From the NCBI GenBank assembly GCA_037074505.1, contig CM073479.1, forward strand, positions 13,213,501-13,277,500: a stretch of DNA of 64,000 nt, written 5' to 3'. The notes under the pieces are model-generated. The model was not told where the DNA came from, made no database searches, and saw only the letters and a list, made by a program, of their open reading frames with translations. Every line of letters begins with the position of its first letter. Position 1 is the first letter of the stretch. A program made the position numbers and the translations under genes. Below, piece by piece: positions 22,554 to 33,936 of this stretch. Origin of the DNA: Albizia julibrissin. Its lineage: Eukaryota > Streptophyta > Magnoliopsida > Fabales > Fabaceae.

Positions 22554-22952
22554 GACAGGAGAGACGCGTTCATTTCCTATATTTAGACTCGTGCGAATTT
22601 CAGAACGGTCTACAGACCTAGAAACGTTCCGTTTCGGGGTAAGGCCCGCTCGGCCATACCCCACTTGCTCAGTGAGGGTACTGATATCGGCATTGCCCCG
22701 TCGGTCCGACTGTTTGGCCCGCAGGCCGGTCCATCTTTCTTTTTCGCCGTGTTGAGTTGTCGTCCACACATTTTCGTTGCGACATTTCGTAAAACCGCCG
22801 CCTGGCTGGACGGTCTAACAGGTCAGGCCACGGAACGAGCATGTTCCATGTTGGGCCGGGCCCACATGGTGACGCGTCCCGTTGACTTTCACGAGGCCGG
22901 ATCGGAACGAGTCCTCATCAAGCTTTCCCGCTCTCCGGCCGCGTAAAAATTA

Positions 22953-23071
22953 GGGGTTCAACACGAGGACTTCCCAGGAGGTCACCCATCCTAGTACTAC
23001 TCTCGCCCAAGCACGCTTAACTGCGGAGTTCTGATGGGATCCGGTGCATTAGTGCTGGTATGATCGAACCC
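22953..23071 (-). rRNA. 5S rRNA: 5S rRNA gene L45, reference
   Basis: Reference gene, TATA promoter, T5, cagaac. Private gccgcgtgg and gaaccagtcc spacer changes. Confidence 0.96.
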
Positions 23072-23470
23072 GACAGGAGAGACGCGTTCATTTCCTATAT
23101 TTAGACTCGTGCGAATTTCAGAACGGTCTACAGACCTAGAAACGTTCCGTTCCGGGGTAAGGCCCGCTCGGCCATACCCCACTTGCTCAGTGAGGGTACT
23201 GATATCGGCATTGCCCCGTCGGTCCGACTGTTTGGCCCGCAGGCCGGTCCATCTTTCTTTTTCGCCGTGTTGAGTTGTCGTCCACACATTTTCGTTGCGA
23301 CATTTCGCAAAACCGCCGCGTGGCTGGACGGTCTAACAGGTCAGGCCACGGAACGAGCATGTTCCATGTTGGGCCGGGCCCACATGGTGACGCGTCCCGT
23401 TGACTTTCACGAGGCCGGATCGGAACCAGTCCTCATCAAGCTTTCCCGCTCTCCGGCCGCGTAAAAATTA

Positions 23471-23589
23471 GGGGTTCAACACGAGGACTTCCCAGGAGGT
23501 CACCCATCCTAGTACTACTCTCGCCCAAGCACGCTTAACTGCGGAGTTCTGATGGGATCCGGTGCATTAGTGCTGGTATGATCGAACCC
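23471..23589 (-). rRNA. 5S rRNA: 5S rRNA gene L46, reference
   Basis: Reference gene with TATA promoter and T5. Its spacer is lost in the gap after the start of the palindrome. Confidence 0.96.
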
Positions 23590-23655
23590 GACAGGAGAGA
23601 CGCGTTCATTTCCTATATTTAGACTCGTGCGAATTTCAGAACGGTCTACAGACCT

Positions 23656-24655
23656 NNNNNNNNNNNNNNNNNNNNNNNNNNNNNNNNNNNNNNNNNNNNN
23701 NNNNNNNNNNNNNNNNNNNNNNNNNNNNNNNNNNNNNNNNNNNNNNNNNNNNNNNNNNNNNNNNNNNNNNNNNNNNNNNNNNNNNNNNNNNNNNNNNNNN
23801 NNNNNNNNNNNNNNNNNNNNNNNNNNNNNNNNNNNNNNNNNNNNNNNNNNNNNNNNNNNNNNNNNNNNNNNNNNNNNNNNNNNNNNNNNNNNNNNNNNNN
23901 NNNNNNNNNNNNNNNNNNNNNNNNNNNNNNNNNNNNNNNNNNNNNNNNNNNNNNNNNNNNNNNNNNNNNNNNNNNNNNNNNNNNNNNNNNNNNNNNNNNN
24001 NNNNNNNNNNNNNNNNNNNNNNNNNNNNNNNNNNNNNNNNNNNNNNNNNNNNNNNNNNNNNNNNNNNNNNNNNNNNNNNNNNNNNNNNNNNNNNNNNNNN
24101 NNNNNNNNNNNNNNNNNNNNNNNNNNNNNNNNNNNNNNNNNNNNNNNNNNNNNNNNNNNNNNNNNNNNNNNNNNNNNNNNNNNNNNNNNNNNNNNNNNNN
24201 NNNNNNNNNNNNNNNNNNNNNNNNNNNNNNNNNNNNNNNNNNNNNNNNNNNNNNNNNNNNNNNNNNNNNNNNNNNNNNNNNNNNNNNNNNNNNNNNNNNN
24301 NNNNNNNNNNNNNNNNNNNNNNNNNNNNNNNNNNNNNNNNNNNNNNNNNNNNNNNNNNNNNNNNNNNNNNNNNNNNNNNNNNNNNNNNNNNNNNNNNNNN
24401 NNNNNNNNNNNNNNNNNNNNNNNNNNNNNNNNNNNNNNNNNNNNNNNNNNNNNNNNNNNNNNNNNNNNNNNNNNNNNNNNNNNNNNNNNNNNNNNNNNNN
24501 NNNNNNNNNNNNNNNNNNNNNNNNNNNNNNNNNNNNNNNNNNNNNNNNNNNNNNNNNNNNNNNNNNNNNNNNNNNNNNNNNNNNNNNNNNNNNNNNNNNN
24601 NNNNNNNNNNNNNNNNNNNNNNNNNNNNNNNNNNNNNNNNNNNNNNNNNNNNNNN
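23656..24655. other. Assembly gap of 1000 N
   Basis: Exactly 1000 unresolved bases. Both flanks are 5S spacer: the left flank stops inside the upstream palindrome and the right flank starts just before the same motif. L46 to R1 is 1542 bp, which is 9-12 bp short of three units, so the repeat register is broken. The round size and phase break point to a placeholder gap of unknown true length. Confidence 0.97.
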
Positions 24656-25012
24656 AATTTCGGAACGGTCTACAGACCTAGAAACGTTCCGTTTCGGGGT
24701 AAGGCCCGCTCGGCCATACCCCACTTGCTCAGTGAGGGTACTGATATCGGCATTGCCCCGTCGGTCCGACTGTTTGGCCCGCAGGCCGGTCCATCTTTCT
24801 TTTTCGCCGTGTTGAGTTGTCGTCCACACATTTTCGTTGTGACATTTCGGAAAACCGCCGCCTGGCTGGACGGTCTAACAGGTCAGGCCACGGAACGAGC
24901 ATGTTCCATGTTGGGCCGGGCCCACATGGTGACGCGTCCCGTTGACTTTCACGAGGCCGGATCGGAACGAGTCCTCATCAAGCTTTCCCGCTCTCCGGTC
25001 GCGTCAAAATTA

Positions 25013-25131
25013 GGGGTTCAACACGAGGACTTCCCAGGAGGTCACCCATCCTAGTACTACTCTCGCCCAAGCACGCTTAACTGCGGAGTTCTGATGGGAT
25101 CCGGTGCATTAGTGCTGGTATGATCGAACCC
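25013..25131 (-). rRNA. 5S rRNA: 5S rRNA gene R1, reference, T4 terminator
   Basis: Reference gene but TTTA promoter. The T-run is shortened to TTTT by a change at plus 25005. The spacer has ttctgg. Confidence 0.95.
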
Positions 25132-25529
25132 GACAGGAGAGACGCGTTCATTCCTAAATTTAGACTCGTGCGAATTTCGGAACGGTCTACAGACCTAGAA
25201 ACGTTCCGTTCTGGGGTAAGGCCCGCTCGGCCATACCCCACTTGCTCAGTGAGGGTACTGATATCGGCATTGCCCCGTCGGTCCGACTGTTTGGCCCGCA
25301 GGCCGGTCCATCTTTCTTTTTCGCCGTGTTGAGTTGTCGTCCACACATTTTCGTTGTGACATTTCGGAAAACCGCCGCCTGGCTGGACGGTCTAACAGGT
25401 CAGGCCACGGAACGAGCATGTTCCATGTTGGGCCGGGCCCACATGGTGACGCGTCCCGTTGACTTTCACGAGGCCGGATCGGAACGAGTCCTCATCAAGC
25501 TTTCCCGCTCTCCGGCCGCGTAAAAATTA

Positions 25530-25648
25530 GGGGTTCAACACGAGGACTTCCCAGGAGGTCACCCATCCTAGTACTACTCTCGCCCAAGCACGCTTAGCTG
25601 CGGAGTTCTGATGGGATCCGGTGCATTAGTGCTGGTATGATCGAACCC
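25530..25648 (-). rRNA. 5S rRNA: 5S rRNA gene R2, C52 allele
   Basis: U52C lies in the A box and would turn the A27-U52 pair into a mismatch. TATA promoter, T5, spacer with cgaacatg. First C52 gene of the window. Confidence 0.95.
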
Positions 25649-26047
25649 GACAGGAGAGACGCGTTCATTTCCTATATTTAGACTCGTGCGAATTTCGGAA
25701 CGGTCTACAGACCTAGAAACGTTCCGTTTCGGGGTAAGGCCCGCTCGGCCATACCCCACTTGCTCAGTGAGGGTACTGATATCGGCATTGCCCCGTCGGT
25801 CCGACTGTTTGGCCCGCAGGCCGGTCCATCTTTCTTTTTCGCCGTGTTGAGTTGTCGTCCACACATTTTCGTTGCGACATTTCGCAAAACCGCCGCCTGG
25901 CTGGACGGTCGAACATGTCAGGCCACGGAACGAGCATGTTCCATGTTGGGCCGGGCCCACATGGTGACGCGTCCTGTTGACTTTCACGAGGCCGGATCGG
26001 AACGAGTCCTCATCAAGCTTTCCCGCTCTCCGGCCGCGTAAAAATTA

Positions 26048-26166
26048 GGGGTTCAACACGAGGACTTCCCAGGAGGTCACCCATCCTAGTACTACTCTCG
26101 CCCAAGCACGCTTAACTGCGGAGTTCTGATGGGATCCGGTGCATTAGTGCTGGTATGATCGAACCT
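26048..26166 (-). rRNA. 5S rRNA: 5S rRNA gene R3, G1A
   Basis: The only copy with a change at the first transcribed base (G1A, plus 26166). TATA promoter, T5; palindrome carries taaagtcc. Confidence 0.94.
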
Positions 26167-26565
26167 GACAGGAGAGACGCGTTCATTTCCTATATTTAGA
26201 CTCGTGCGAATTTCGGAACGGTCTAAAGTCCTAGAAACGTTCCGTTCCGGGGTAAGGCCCGCTCGGCCATACCCCACTTGCTCAGTGAGGGTACTGATAT
26301 CGGCATTGCCCCGTCGGTCCGACTGTTTGGCCCGCAGGCCGGTCCATCTTTCTTTTTCGCCGTGTTGAGTTGTCGTCCACACATTTTCGTTGTGACATTT
26401 CGGAAAACCGCCGCCTGGCTGGACGGTCTAACAGGTCAGGCCACGGAACGAGCATGTTCCATGTTGGGCCGGGCCCACATGGTGACGCGTCCCGTTGACT
26501 TTCACGAGGCCGGATCGGAACGAGTCCTCATCAAGCTTTCCCGCTCTCCGGCCGCGTAAAAATTA

Positions 26566-26684
26566 GGGGTTCAACACGAGGACTTCCCAGGAGGTCACCC
26601 ATCCTAGTACTACTCTCGCCCAAGCACGCTTAGCTGCGGAGTTCTGATGGGATCCGGTGCATTAGTGCTGGTATGATCGAACCC
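26566..26684 (-). rRNA. 5S rRNA: 5S rRNA gene R4, C52 allele
   Basis: C52, TATA promoter, T5, tttcgg; spacer without cgaacatg. Confidence 0.95.
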
Positions 26685-27083
26685 GACAGGAGAGACGCGT
26701 TCATTTCCTATATTTAGACTCGTGCGAATTTCGGAACGGTCTACAGACCTAGAAACGTTCCGTTTCGGGGTAAGGCCCGCTCGGCCATACCCCACTTGCT
26801 CAGTGAGGGTACTGATATCGGCATTGCCCCGTCGGTCCGACTGTTTGGCCCGCAGGCCGGTCCATCTTTCTTTTTCGCCGTGTTGAGTTGTCGTCCACAC
26901 ATTTTCGTTGTGACATTTCGGAAAACCGCCGCCTGGCTGGACGGTCTAACAGGTCAGGCCACGGAACGAGCATGTTCCATGTTGGGCCGGGCCCACATGG
27001 TGACGCGTCCCGTTGACTTTCACGAGGCCGGATCGGAACGAGTCCTCATCAAGCTTTCCCGCTCTCCGGTCGCGTAAAAATTA

Positions 27084-27202
27084 GGGGTTCAACACGAGGA
27101 CTTCCCAGGAGGTCACCCATCCTAGTACTACTCTCGCCCAAGCACGCTTAACTGCGGAGTTCTGATGGGATCCGGTGCATTAGTGCTGGTATGATCGAAC
27201 CC
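27084..27202 (-). rRNA. 5S rRNA: 5S rRNA gene R5, reference
   Basis: Reference gene, TATA promoter, T5. First unit of the five-unit repeat. Confidence 0.96.
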
Positions 27203-27601
27203 GACAGGAGAGACGCGTTCATTTCCTATATTTAGACTCGTGCGAATTTCGGAACGGTCTACAGACCTAGAAACGTTCCGTTTCGGGGTAAGGCCCGCTC
27301 GGCCATACCCCACTTGCTCAGTGAGGGTACTGATATCGGCATTGCCCCGTCGGTCCGACTGTTTGGCCCGCAGGCCGGTCCATCTTTCTTTTTCGCCGTG
27401 TTGAGTTGTCGTCCACACATTTTCGTTGTGACATTTCGGAAAACCGCCGCCTGGCTGGACGGTCTAACAGGTCAGGCCACGGAACGAGCATGTTCCATGT
27501 TGGGCCGGGCCCACATGGTGACGCGTCCCGTTGACTTTCACGAGGCCGGATCGGAACGAGTCCTCATCAAGCTTTCCCGCTCTCCGGCCGCGTAAAAATT
27601 A

Positions 27602-27720
27602 GGGGTTCAACACGAGGACTTCCCAGGAGGTCACCCATCCTAGTACTACTCTCGCCCAAGCACGCTTAGCTGCGGAGTTCTTATGGGATCCGGTGCATTA
27701 GTGCTGGTATGATCGAACCC
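27602..27720 (-). rRNA. 5S rRNA: 5S rRNA gene R6, C39A + C52
   Basis: C39A in loop C together with U52C. TATA promoter, T5; spacer with cttacagg. Confidence 0.94.
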
Positions 27721-28119
27721 GACAGGAGAGACGCGTTCATTTCCTATATTTAGACTCGTGCGAATTTCGGAACGGTCTACAGACCTAGAAACGTTCCGTT
27801 TCGGGGTAAGGCCCGCTCGGCCATACCCCACTTGCTCAGTGAGGGTACTGATATCGGCATTGCCCCGTCGGTCCGACTGTTTGGCCCGCAGGCCGGTCCA
27901 TCTTTCTTTTTCGCCGTGTTGAGTTGTCGTCCACACATTTTCGTTGTGACATTTCGGAAAACCGCCGCCTGGCTGGACGGTCTTACAGGTCAGGCCACGG
28001 AACGAGCATGTTCCATGTTGGGCCGGGCCCACATGGTGACGCGTCCCGTTGACTTTCACGAGGCCGGATCGGAACGAGTCCTCATCAAGCTTTCCCGCTC
28101 TCCGGTCGCGTAAAAATTA

Positions 28120-28238
28120 GGGGTTCAACACGAGGACTTCCCAGGAGGTCACCCATCCTAGTACTACTCTCGCCCAAGCACGCTTAGCTGCGGAGTTCTG
28201 ATGGGATCCGGTGCATTAGTGCTGGTATGATCGAACCC
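28120..28238 (-). rRNA. 5S rRNA: 5S rRNA gene R7, C52 allele
   Basis: C52, TATA promoter, T5; spacer with cgcaaa and cgaacatg. Confidence 0.95.
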
Positions 28239-28637
28239 GACAGGAGAGACGCGTTCATTTCCTATATTTAGACTCGTGCGAATTTCGGAACGGTCTACAG
28301 ACCTAGAAACGTTCCGTTTCGGGGTAAGGCCCGCTCGGCCATACCCCACTTGCTCAGTGAGGGTACTGATATCGGCATTGCCCCGTCGGTCCGACTGTTT
28401 GGCCCGCAGGCCGGTCCATCTTTCTTTTTCGCCGTGTTGAGTTGTCGTCCACACATTTTCGTTGCGACATTTCGCAAAACCGCCGCCTGGCTGGACGGTC
28501 GAACATGTCAGGCCACGGAACGAGCATGTTCCATGTTGGGCCGGGCCCACATGGTGACGCGTCCCGTTGACTTTCACGAGGCCGGATCGGAACGAGTCCT
28601 CATCAAGCTTTCCCGCTCTCCGGCCGCGTAAAAATTA

Positions 28638-28756
28638 GGGGTTCAACACGAGGACTTCCCAGGAGGTCACCCATCCTAGTACTACTCTCGCCCAAGCACG
28701 CTTAACTGCGGAGTTCTGATGGGATCCGGTGCATTAGTGCTGGTATGATCGAACCC
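28638..28756 (-). rRNA. 5S rRNA: 5S rRNA gene R8, reference
   Basis: Reference gene, TATA promoter, T5; spacer with cttacagg. Confidence 0.96.
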
Positions 28757-29155
28757 GACAGGAGAGACGCGTTCATTTCCTATATTTAGACTCGTGCGAA
28801 TTTCGGAACGGTCTACAGACCTAGAAACGTTCCGTTTCGGGGTAAGGCCCGCTCGGCCATACCCCACTTGCTCAGTGAGGGTACTGATATCGGCATTGCC
28901 CCGTCGGTCCGACTGTTTGGCCCGCAGGCCGGTCCATCTTTCTTTTTCGCCGTGTTGAGTTGTCGTCCACACATTTTCGTTGTGACATTTCGGAAAACCG
29001 CCGCCTGGCTGGACGGTCTTACAGGTCAGGCCACGGAACGAGCATGTTCCATGTTGGGCCGGGCCCACATGGTGACGCGTCCCGTTGACTTTCACGAGGC
29101 CGGATCGGAACGAGTCCTCATCAAGCTTTCCCGCTCTCCGGTCGCGTAAAAATTA

Positions 29156-29274
29156 GGGGTTCAACACGAGGACTTCCCAGGAGGTCACCCATCCTAGTAC
29201 TACTCTCGCCCAAGCACGCTTAGCTGCGGAGTTCTGATGGGATCCGGTGCATTAGTGCTGGTATGATCGAACCC
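29156..29274 (-). rRNA. 5S rRNA: 5S rRNA gene R9, C52 allele
   Basis: Same unit type as R7. Confidence 0.95.
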
Positions 29275-29673
29275 GACAGGAGAGACGCGTTCATTTCCTA
29301 TATTTAGACTCGTGCGAATTTCGGAACGGTCTACAGACCTAGAAACGTTCCGTTTCGGGGTAAGGCCCGCTCGGCCATACCCCACTTGCTCAGTGAGGGT
29401 ACTGATATCGGCATTGCCCCGTCGGTCCGACTGTTTGGCCCGCAGGCCGGTCCATCTTTCTTTTTCGCCGTGTTGAGTTGTCGTCCACACATTTTCGTTG
29501 CGACATTTCGCAAAACCGCCGCCTGGCTGGACGGTCGAACATGTCAGGCCACGGAACGAGCATGTTCCATGTTGGGCCGGGCCCACATGGTGACGCGTCC
29601 CGTTGACTTTCACGAGGCCGGATCGGAACGAGTCCTCATCAAGCTTTCCCGCTCTCCGGCCGCGTAAAAATTA

Positions 29674-29792
29674 GGGGTTCAACACGAGGACTTCCCAGGA
29701 GGTCACCCATCCTAGTACTACTCTCGCCCAAGCACGCTTAACTGCGGAGTTCTGATGGGATCCGGTGCATTAGTGCTGGTATGATCGAACCC
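29674..29792 (-). rRNA. 5S rRNA: 5S rRNA gene R10, reference
   Basis: Reference gene, TATA promoter, T5. gtgtgaat, a CpG to TpG change, is shared only with R15. Confidence 0.96.
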
Positions 29793-30191
29793 GACAGGAG
29801 AGACGCGTTCATTTCCTATATTTAGACTCGTGTGAATTTCGGAACGGTCTACAGACCTAGAAACGTTCCGTTTCGGGGTAAGGCCCGCTCGGCCATACCC
29901 CACTTGCTCAGTGAGGGTACTGATATCGGCATTGCCCCGTCGGTCCGACTGTTTGGCCCGCAGGCCGGTCCATCTTTCTTTTTCGCCGTGTTGAGTTGTC
30001 GTCCACACATTTTCGTTGTGACATTTCGGAAAACCGCCGCCTGGCTGGACGGTCTAACAGGTCAGGCCACGGAACGAGCATGTTCCATGTTGGGCCGGGC
30101 CCACATGGTGACGCGTCCCGTTGACTTTCACGAGGCCGGATCGGAACGAGTCCTCATCAAGCTTTCCCGCTCTCCGGCCGCGTAAAAATTA

Positions 30192-30310
30192 GGGGTTCAA
30201 CACGAGGACTTCCCAGGAGGTCACCCATCCTAGTACTACTCTCGCCCAAGCACGCTTAGCTGCGGAGTTCTTATGGGATCCGGTGCATTAGTGCTGGTAT
30301 GATCGAACCC
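30192..30310 (-). rRNA. 5S rRNA: 5S rRNA gene R11, C39A + C52
   Basis: Counterpart of R6, 2590 bp away. Confidence 0.94.
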
Positions 30311-30709
30311 GACAGGAGAGACGCGTTCATTTCCTATATTTAGACTCGTGCGAATTTCGGAACGGTCTACAGACCTAGAAACGTTCCGTTTCGGGGTAAG
30401 GCCCGCTCGGCCATACCCCACTTGCTCAGTGAGGGTACTGATATCGGCATTGCCCCGTCGGTCCGACTGTTTGGCCCGCAGGCCGGTCCATCTTTCTTTT
30501 TCGCCGTGTTGAGTTGTCGTCCACACATTTTCGTTGTGACATTTCGGAAAACCGCCGCCTGGCTGGACGGTCTTACAGGTCAGGCCACGGAACGAGCATG
30601 TTCCATGTTGGGCCGGGCCCACATGGTGACGCGTCCCGTTGACTTTCACGAGGCCGGATCGGAACGAGTCCTCATCAAGCTTTCCCGCTCTCCGGTCGCG
30701 TAAAAATTA

Positions 30710-30828
30710 GGGGTTCAACACGAGGACTTCCCAGGAGGTCACCCATCCTAGTACTACTCTCGCCCAAGCACGCTTAGCTGCGGAGTTCTGATGGGATCCG
30801 GTGCATTAGTGCTGGTATGATCGAACCC
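30710..30828 (-). rRNA. 5S rRNA: 5S rRNA gene R12, C52 allele
   Basis: Counterpart of R7. Confidence 0.95.
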
Positions 30829-31227
30829 GACAGGAGAGACGCGTTCATTTCCTATATTTAGACTCGTGCGAATTTCGGAACGGTCTACAGACCTAGAAAC
30901 GTTCCGTTTCGGGGTAAGGCCCGCTCGGCCATACCCCACTTGCTCAGTGAGGGTACTGATATCGGCATTGCCCCGTCGGTCCGACTGTTTGGCCCGCAGG
31001 CCGGTCCATCTTTCTTTTTCGCCGTGTTGAGTTGTCGTCCACACATTTTCGTTGCGACATTTCGCAAAACCGCCGCCTGGCTGGACGGTCGAACATGTCA
31101 GGCCACGGAACGAGCATGTTCCATGTTGGGCCGGGCCCACATGGTGACGCGTCCCGTTGACTTTCACGAGGCCGGATCGGAACGAGTCCTCATCAAGCTT
31201 TCCCGCTCTCCGGCCGCGTAAAAATTA

Positions 31228-31346
31228 GGGGTTCAACACGAGGACTTCCCAGGAGGTCACCCATCCTAGTACTACTCTCGCCCAAGCACGCTTAACTGCG
31301 GAGTTCTGATGGGATCCGGTGCATTAGTGCTGGTATGATCGAACCC
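31228..31346 (-). rRNA. 5S rRNA: 5S rRNA gene R13, reference
   Basis: Reference gene, TATA promoter, T5; palindrome broken by taaagtcc, with gggataag and cttacagg in the spacer. Confidence 0.96.
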
Positions 31347-31745
31347 GACAGGAGAGACGCGTTCATTTCCTATATTTAGACTCGTGCGAATTTCGGAACG
31401 GTCTAAAGTCCTAGAAACGTTCCGTTCCGGGATAAGGCCCGCTCGGCCATACCCCACTTGCTCAGTGAGGGTACTGATATCGGCATTGCCCCGTCGGTCC
31501 GACTGTTTGGCCCGCAGGCCGGTCCATCTTTCTTTTTCGCCGTGTTGAGTTGTCGTCCACACATTTTCGTTGTGACATTTCGGAAAACCGCCGCCTGGCT
31601 GGACGGTCTTACAGGTCAGGCCACGGAACGAGCATGTTCCATGTTGGGCCGGGCCCACATGGTGACGCGTCCCGTTGACTTTCACGAGGCCGGATCGGAA
31701 CGAGTCCTCATCAAGCTTTCCCGCTCTCCGGTCGCGTAAAAATTA

Positions 31746-31864
31746 GGGGTTCAACACGAGGACTTCCCAGGAGGTCACCCATCCTAGTACTACTCTCGCC
31801 CAAGCACGCTTAGCTGCGGAGTTCTGATGGGATCCGGTGCATTAGTGCTGGTATGATCGAACCC
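31746..31864 (-). rRNA. 5S rRNA: 5S rRNA gene R14, C52 allele
   Basis: Counterpart of R9. Confidence 0.95.
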
Positions 31865-32263
31865 GACAGGAGAGACGCGTTCATTTCCTATATTTAGACT
31901 CGTGCGAATTTCGGAACGGTCTACAGACCTAGAAACGTTCCGTTTCGGGGTAAGGCCCGCTCGGCCATACCCCACTTGCTCAGTGAGGGTACTGATATCG
32001 GCATTGCCCCGTCGGTCCGACTGTTTGGCCCGCAGGCCGGTCCATCTTTCTTTTTCGCCGTGTTGAGTTGTCGTCCACACATTTTCGTTGCGACATTTCG
32101 CAAAACCGCCGCCTGGCTGGACGGTCGAACATGTCAGGCCACGGAACGAGCATGTTCCATGTTGGGCCGGGCCCACATGGTGACGCGTCCCGTTGACTTT
32201 CACGAGGCCGGATCGGAACGAGTCCTCATCAAGCTTTCCCGCTCTCCGGCCGCGTAAAAATTA

Positions 32264-32382
32264 GGGGTTCAACACGAGGACTTCCCAGGAGGTCACCCAT
32301 CCTAGTACTACTCTCGCCCAAGCACGCTTAACTGCGGAGTTCTGATGGGATCCGGTGCATTAGTGCTGGTATGATCGAACCC
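32264..32382 (-). rRNA. 5S rRNA: 5S rRNA gene R15, reference
   Basis: Counterpart of R10 (gtgtgaat). Confidence 0.96.
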
Positions 32383-32781
32383 GACAGGAGAGACGCGTTC
32401 ATTTCCTATATTTAGACTCGTGTGAATTTCGGAACGGTCTACAGACCTAGAAACGTTCCGTTTCGGGGTAAGGCCCGCTCGGCCATACCCCACTTGCTCA
32501 GTGAGGGTACTGATATCGGCATTGCCCCGTCGGTCCGACTGTTTGGCCCGCAGGCCGGTCCATCTTTCTTTTTCGCCGTGTTGAGTTGTCGTCCACACAT
32601 TTTCGTTGTGACATTTCGGAAAACCGCCGCCTGGCTGGACGGTCTAACAGGTCAGGCCACGGAACGAGCATGTTCCATGTTGGGCCGGGCCCACATGGTG
32701 ACGCGTCCCGTTGACTTTCACGAGGCCGGATCGGAACGAGTCCTCATCAAGCTTTCCCGCTCTCCGGCCGCGTAAAAATTA

Positions 32782-32900
32782 GGGGTTCAACACGAGGACT
32801 TCCCAGGAGGTCACCCATCCTAGTACTACTCTCGCCCAAGCACGCTTAGCTGCGGAGTTCTTATGGGATCCGGTGCATTAGTGCTGGTATGATCGAACCC
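32782..32900 (-). rRNA. 5S rRNA: 5S rRNA gene R16, C39A + C52
   Basis: Third and last copy of the R6 type. Confidence 0.94.
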
Positions 32901-33299
32901 GACAGGAGAGACGCGTTCATTTCCTATATTTAGACTCGTGCGAATTTCGGAACGGTCTACAGACCTAGAAACGTTCCGTTTCGGGGTAAGGCCCGCTCGG
33001 CCATACCCCACTTGCTCAGTGAGGGTACTGATATCGGCATTGCCCCGTCGGTCCGACTGTTTGGCCCGCAGGCCGGTCCATCTTTCTTTTTCGCCGTGTT
33101 GAGTTGTCGTCCACACATTTTCGTTGTGACATTTCGGAAAACCGCCGCCTGGCTGGACGGTCTTACAGGTCAGGCCACGGAACGAGCATGTTCCATGTTG
33201 GGCCGGGCCCACATGGTGACGCGTCCCGTTGACTTTCACGAGGCCGGATCGGAACGAGTCCTCATCAAGCTTTCCCGCTCTCCGGTCGCGTAAAAATTA

Positions 33300-33418
33300 G
33301 GGGTTCAACACGAGGACTTCCCAGGAGGTCACCCATCCTAGTACTACTCTCGCCCAAGCACGCTTAGCTGCGGAGTTCTGATGGGATCCGGTGCATTAGT
33401 GCTGGTATGATCGAACCC
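33300..33418 (-). rRNA. 5S rRNA: 5S rRNA gene R17, C52 allele
   Basis: Counterpart of R12. Confidence 0.95.
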
Positions 33419-33817
33419 GACAGGAGAGACGCGTTCATTTCCTATATTTAGACTCGTGCGAATTTCGGAACGGTCTACAGACCTAGAAACGTTCCGTTTC
33501 GGGGTAAGGCCCGCTCGGCCATACCCCACTTGCTCAGTGAGGGTACTGATATCGGCATTGCCCCGTCGGTCCGACTGTTTGGCCCGCAGGCCGGTCCATC
33601 TTTCTTTTTCGCCGTGTTGAGTTGTCGTCCACACATTTTCGTTGCGACATTTCGCAAAACCGCCGCCTGGCTGGACGGTCGAACATGTCAGGCCACGGAA
33701 CGAGCATGTTCCATGTTGGGCCGGGCCCACATGGTGACGCGTCCCGTTGACTTTCACGAGGCCGGATCGGAACGAGTCCTCATCAAGCTTTCCCGCTCTC
33801 CGGCCGCGTAAAAATTA

Positions 33818-33936
33818 GGGGTTCAACACGAGGACTTCCCAGGAGGTCACCCATCCTAGTACTACTCTCGCCCAAGCACGCTTAACTGCGGAGTTCTGAT
33901 GGGATCCGGTGCATTAGTGCTGGTATGATCGAACCC
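33818..33936 (-). rRNA. 5S rRNA: 5S rRNA gene R18, reference
   Basis: Like R13 near the gene (taaagtcc, gggataag), but the far spacer has cgtaaa and cgaacatg. The cycle is broken within this spacer. Confidence 0.96.

Larger units (their letters stand above)
1..23655 (-). repeat. 5S rDNA tandem array, left block (46 genes)
   Basis: Head-to-tail units of 517 or 518 bp, each a 119-nt 5S gene on the minus strand plus a 398-399 bp spacer. The gene matches the plant 5S core as I know it: it starts GGGTTCGATCATACC, contains GGATCC at nt 30-35, has A box about nt 50-64, intermediate element about 67-72 and C box about 80-97, and ends GTTGAACCCC. Terms used in the gene entries: reference = the commonest full sequence; AA = G51A+U52A; G42 = A42G; C52 = U52C. 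TATA class = 518-bp unit with TATA at -28; TTTA class = 517-bp unit with TTTA at -27. T5 = five T just after the gene; upstream palindrome = inverted repeat about -47 to -77. Spacer variants are quoted as plus-strand bases. Eighteen of the 45 complete unit intervals are 517 bp. The array continues beyond base 1. Confidence 0.98.
20363..23655 (-). repeat. Four-unit pattern, period 2072 bp
   Basis: L40-L41 and L44-L45 share the cagaac lesion, the tttcgg/ttccgg order and the cgtaaa/cgcaaa order. Private changes such as gaacaagtcc (L41) and the longer T-run (L44) show some divergence. The pattern is cut by the gap. Confidence 0.6.

Noticed and set aside
23627..25054. 475-codon open frame
   Set aside because: It spans the 1000 N and exists only because unknown bases cannot show stops.
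25574..25987. 137-codon minus-strand frame running from the spacer into the 5S gene
   Set aside because: Its end is translated 5S rRNA sequence, and its length shifts with single-base spacer variants. No coding support.
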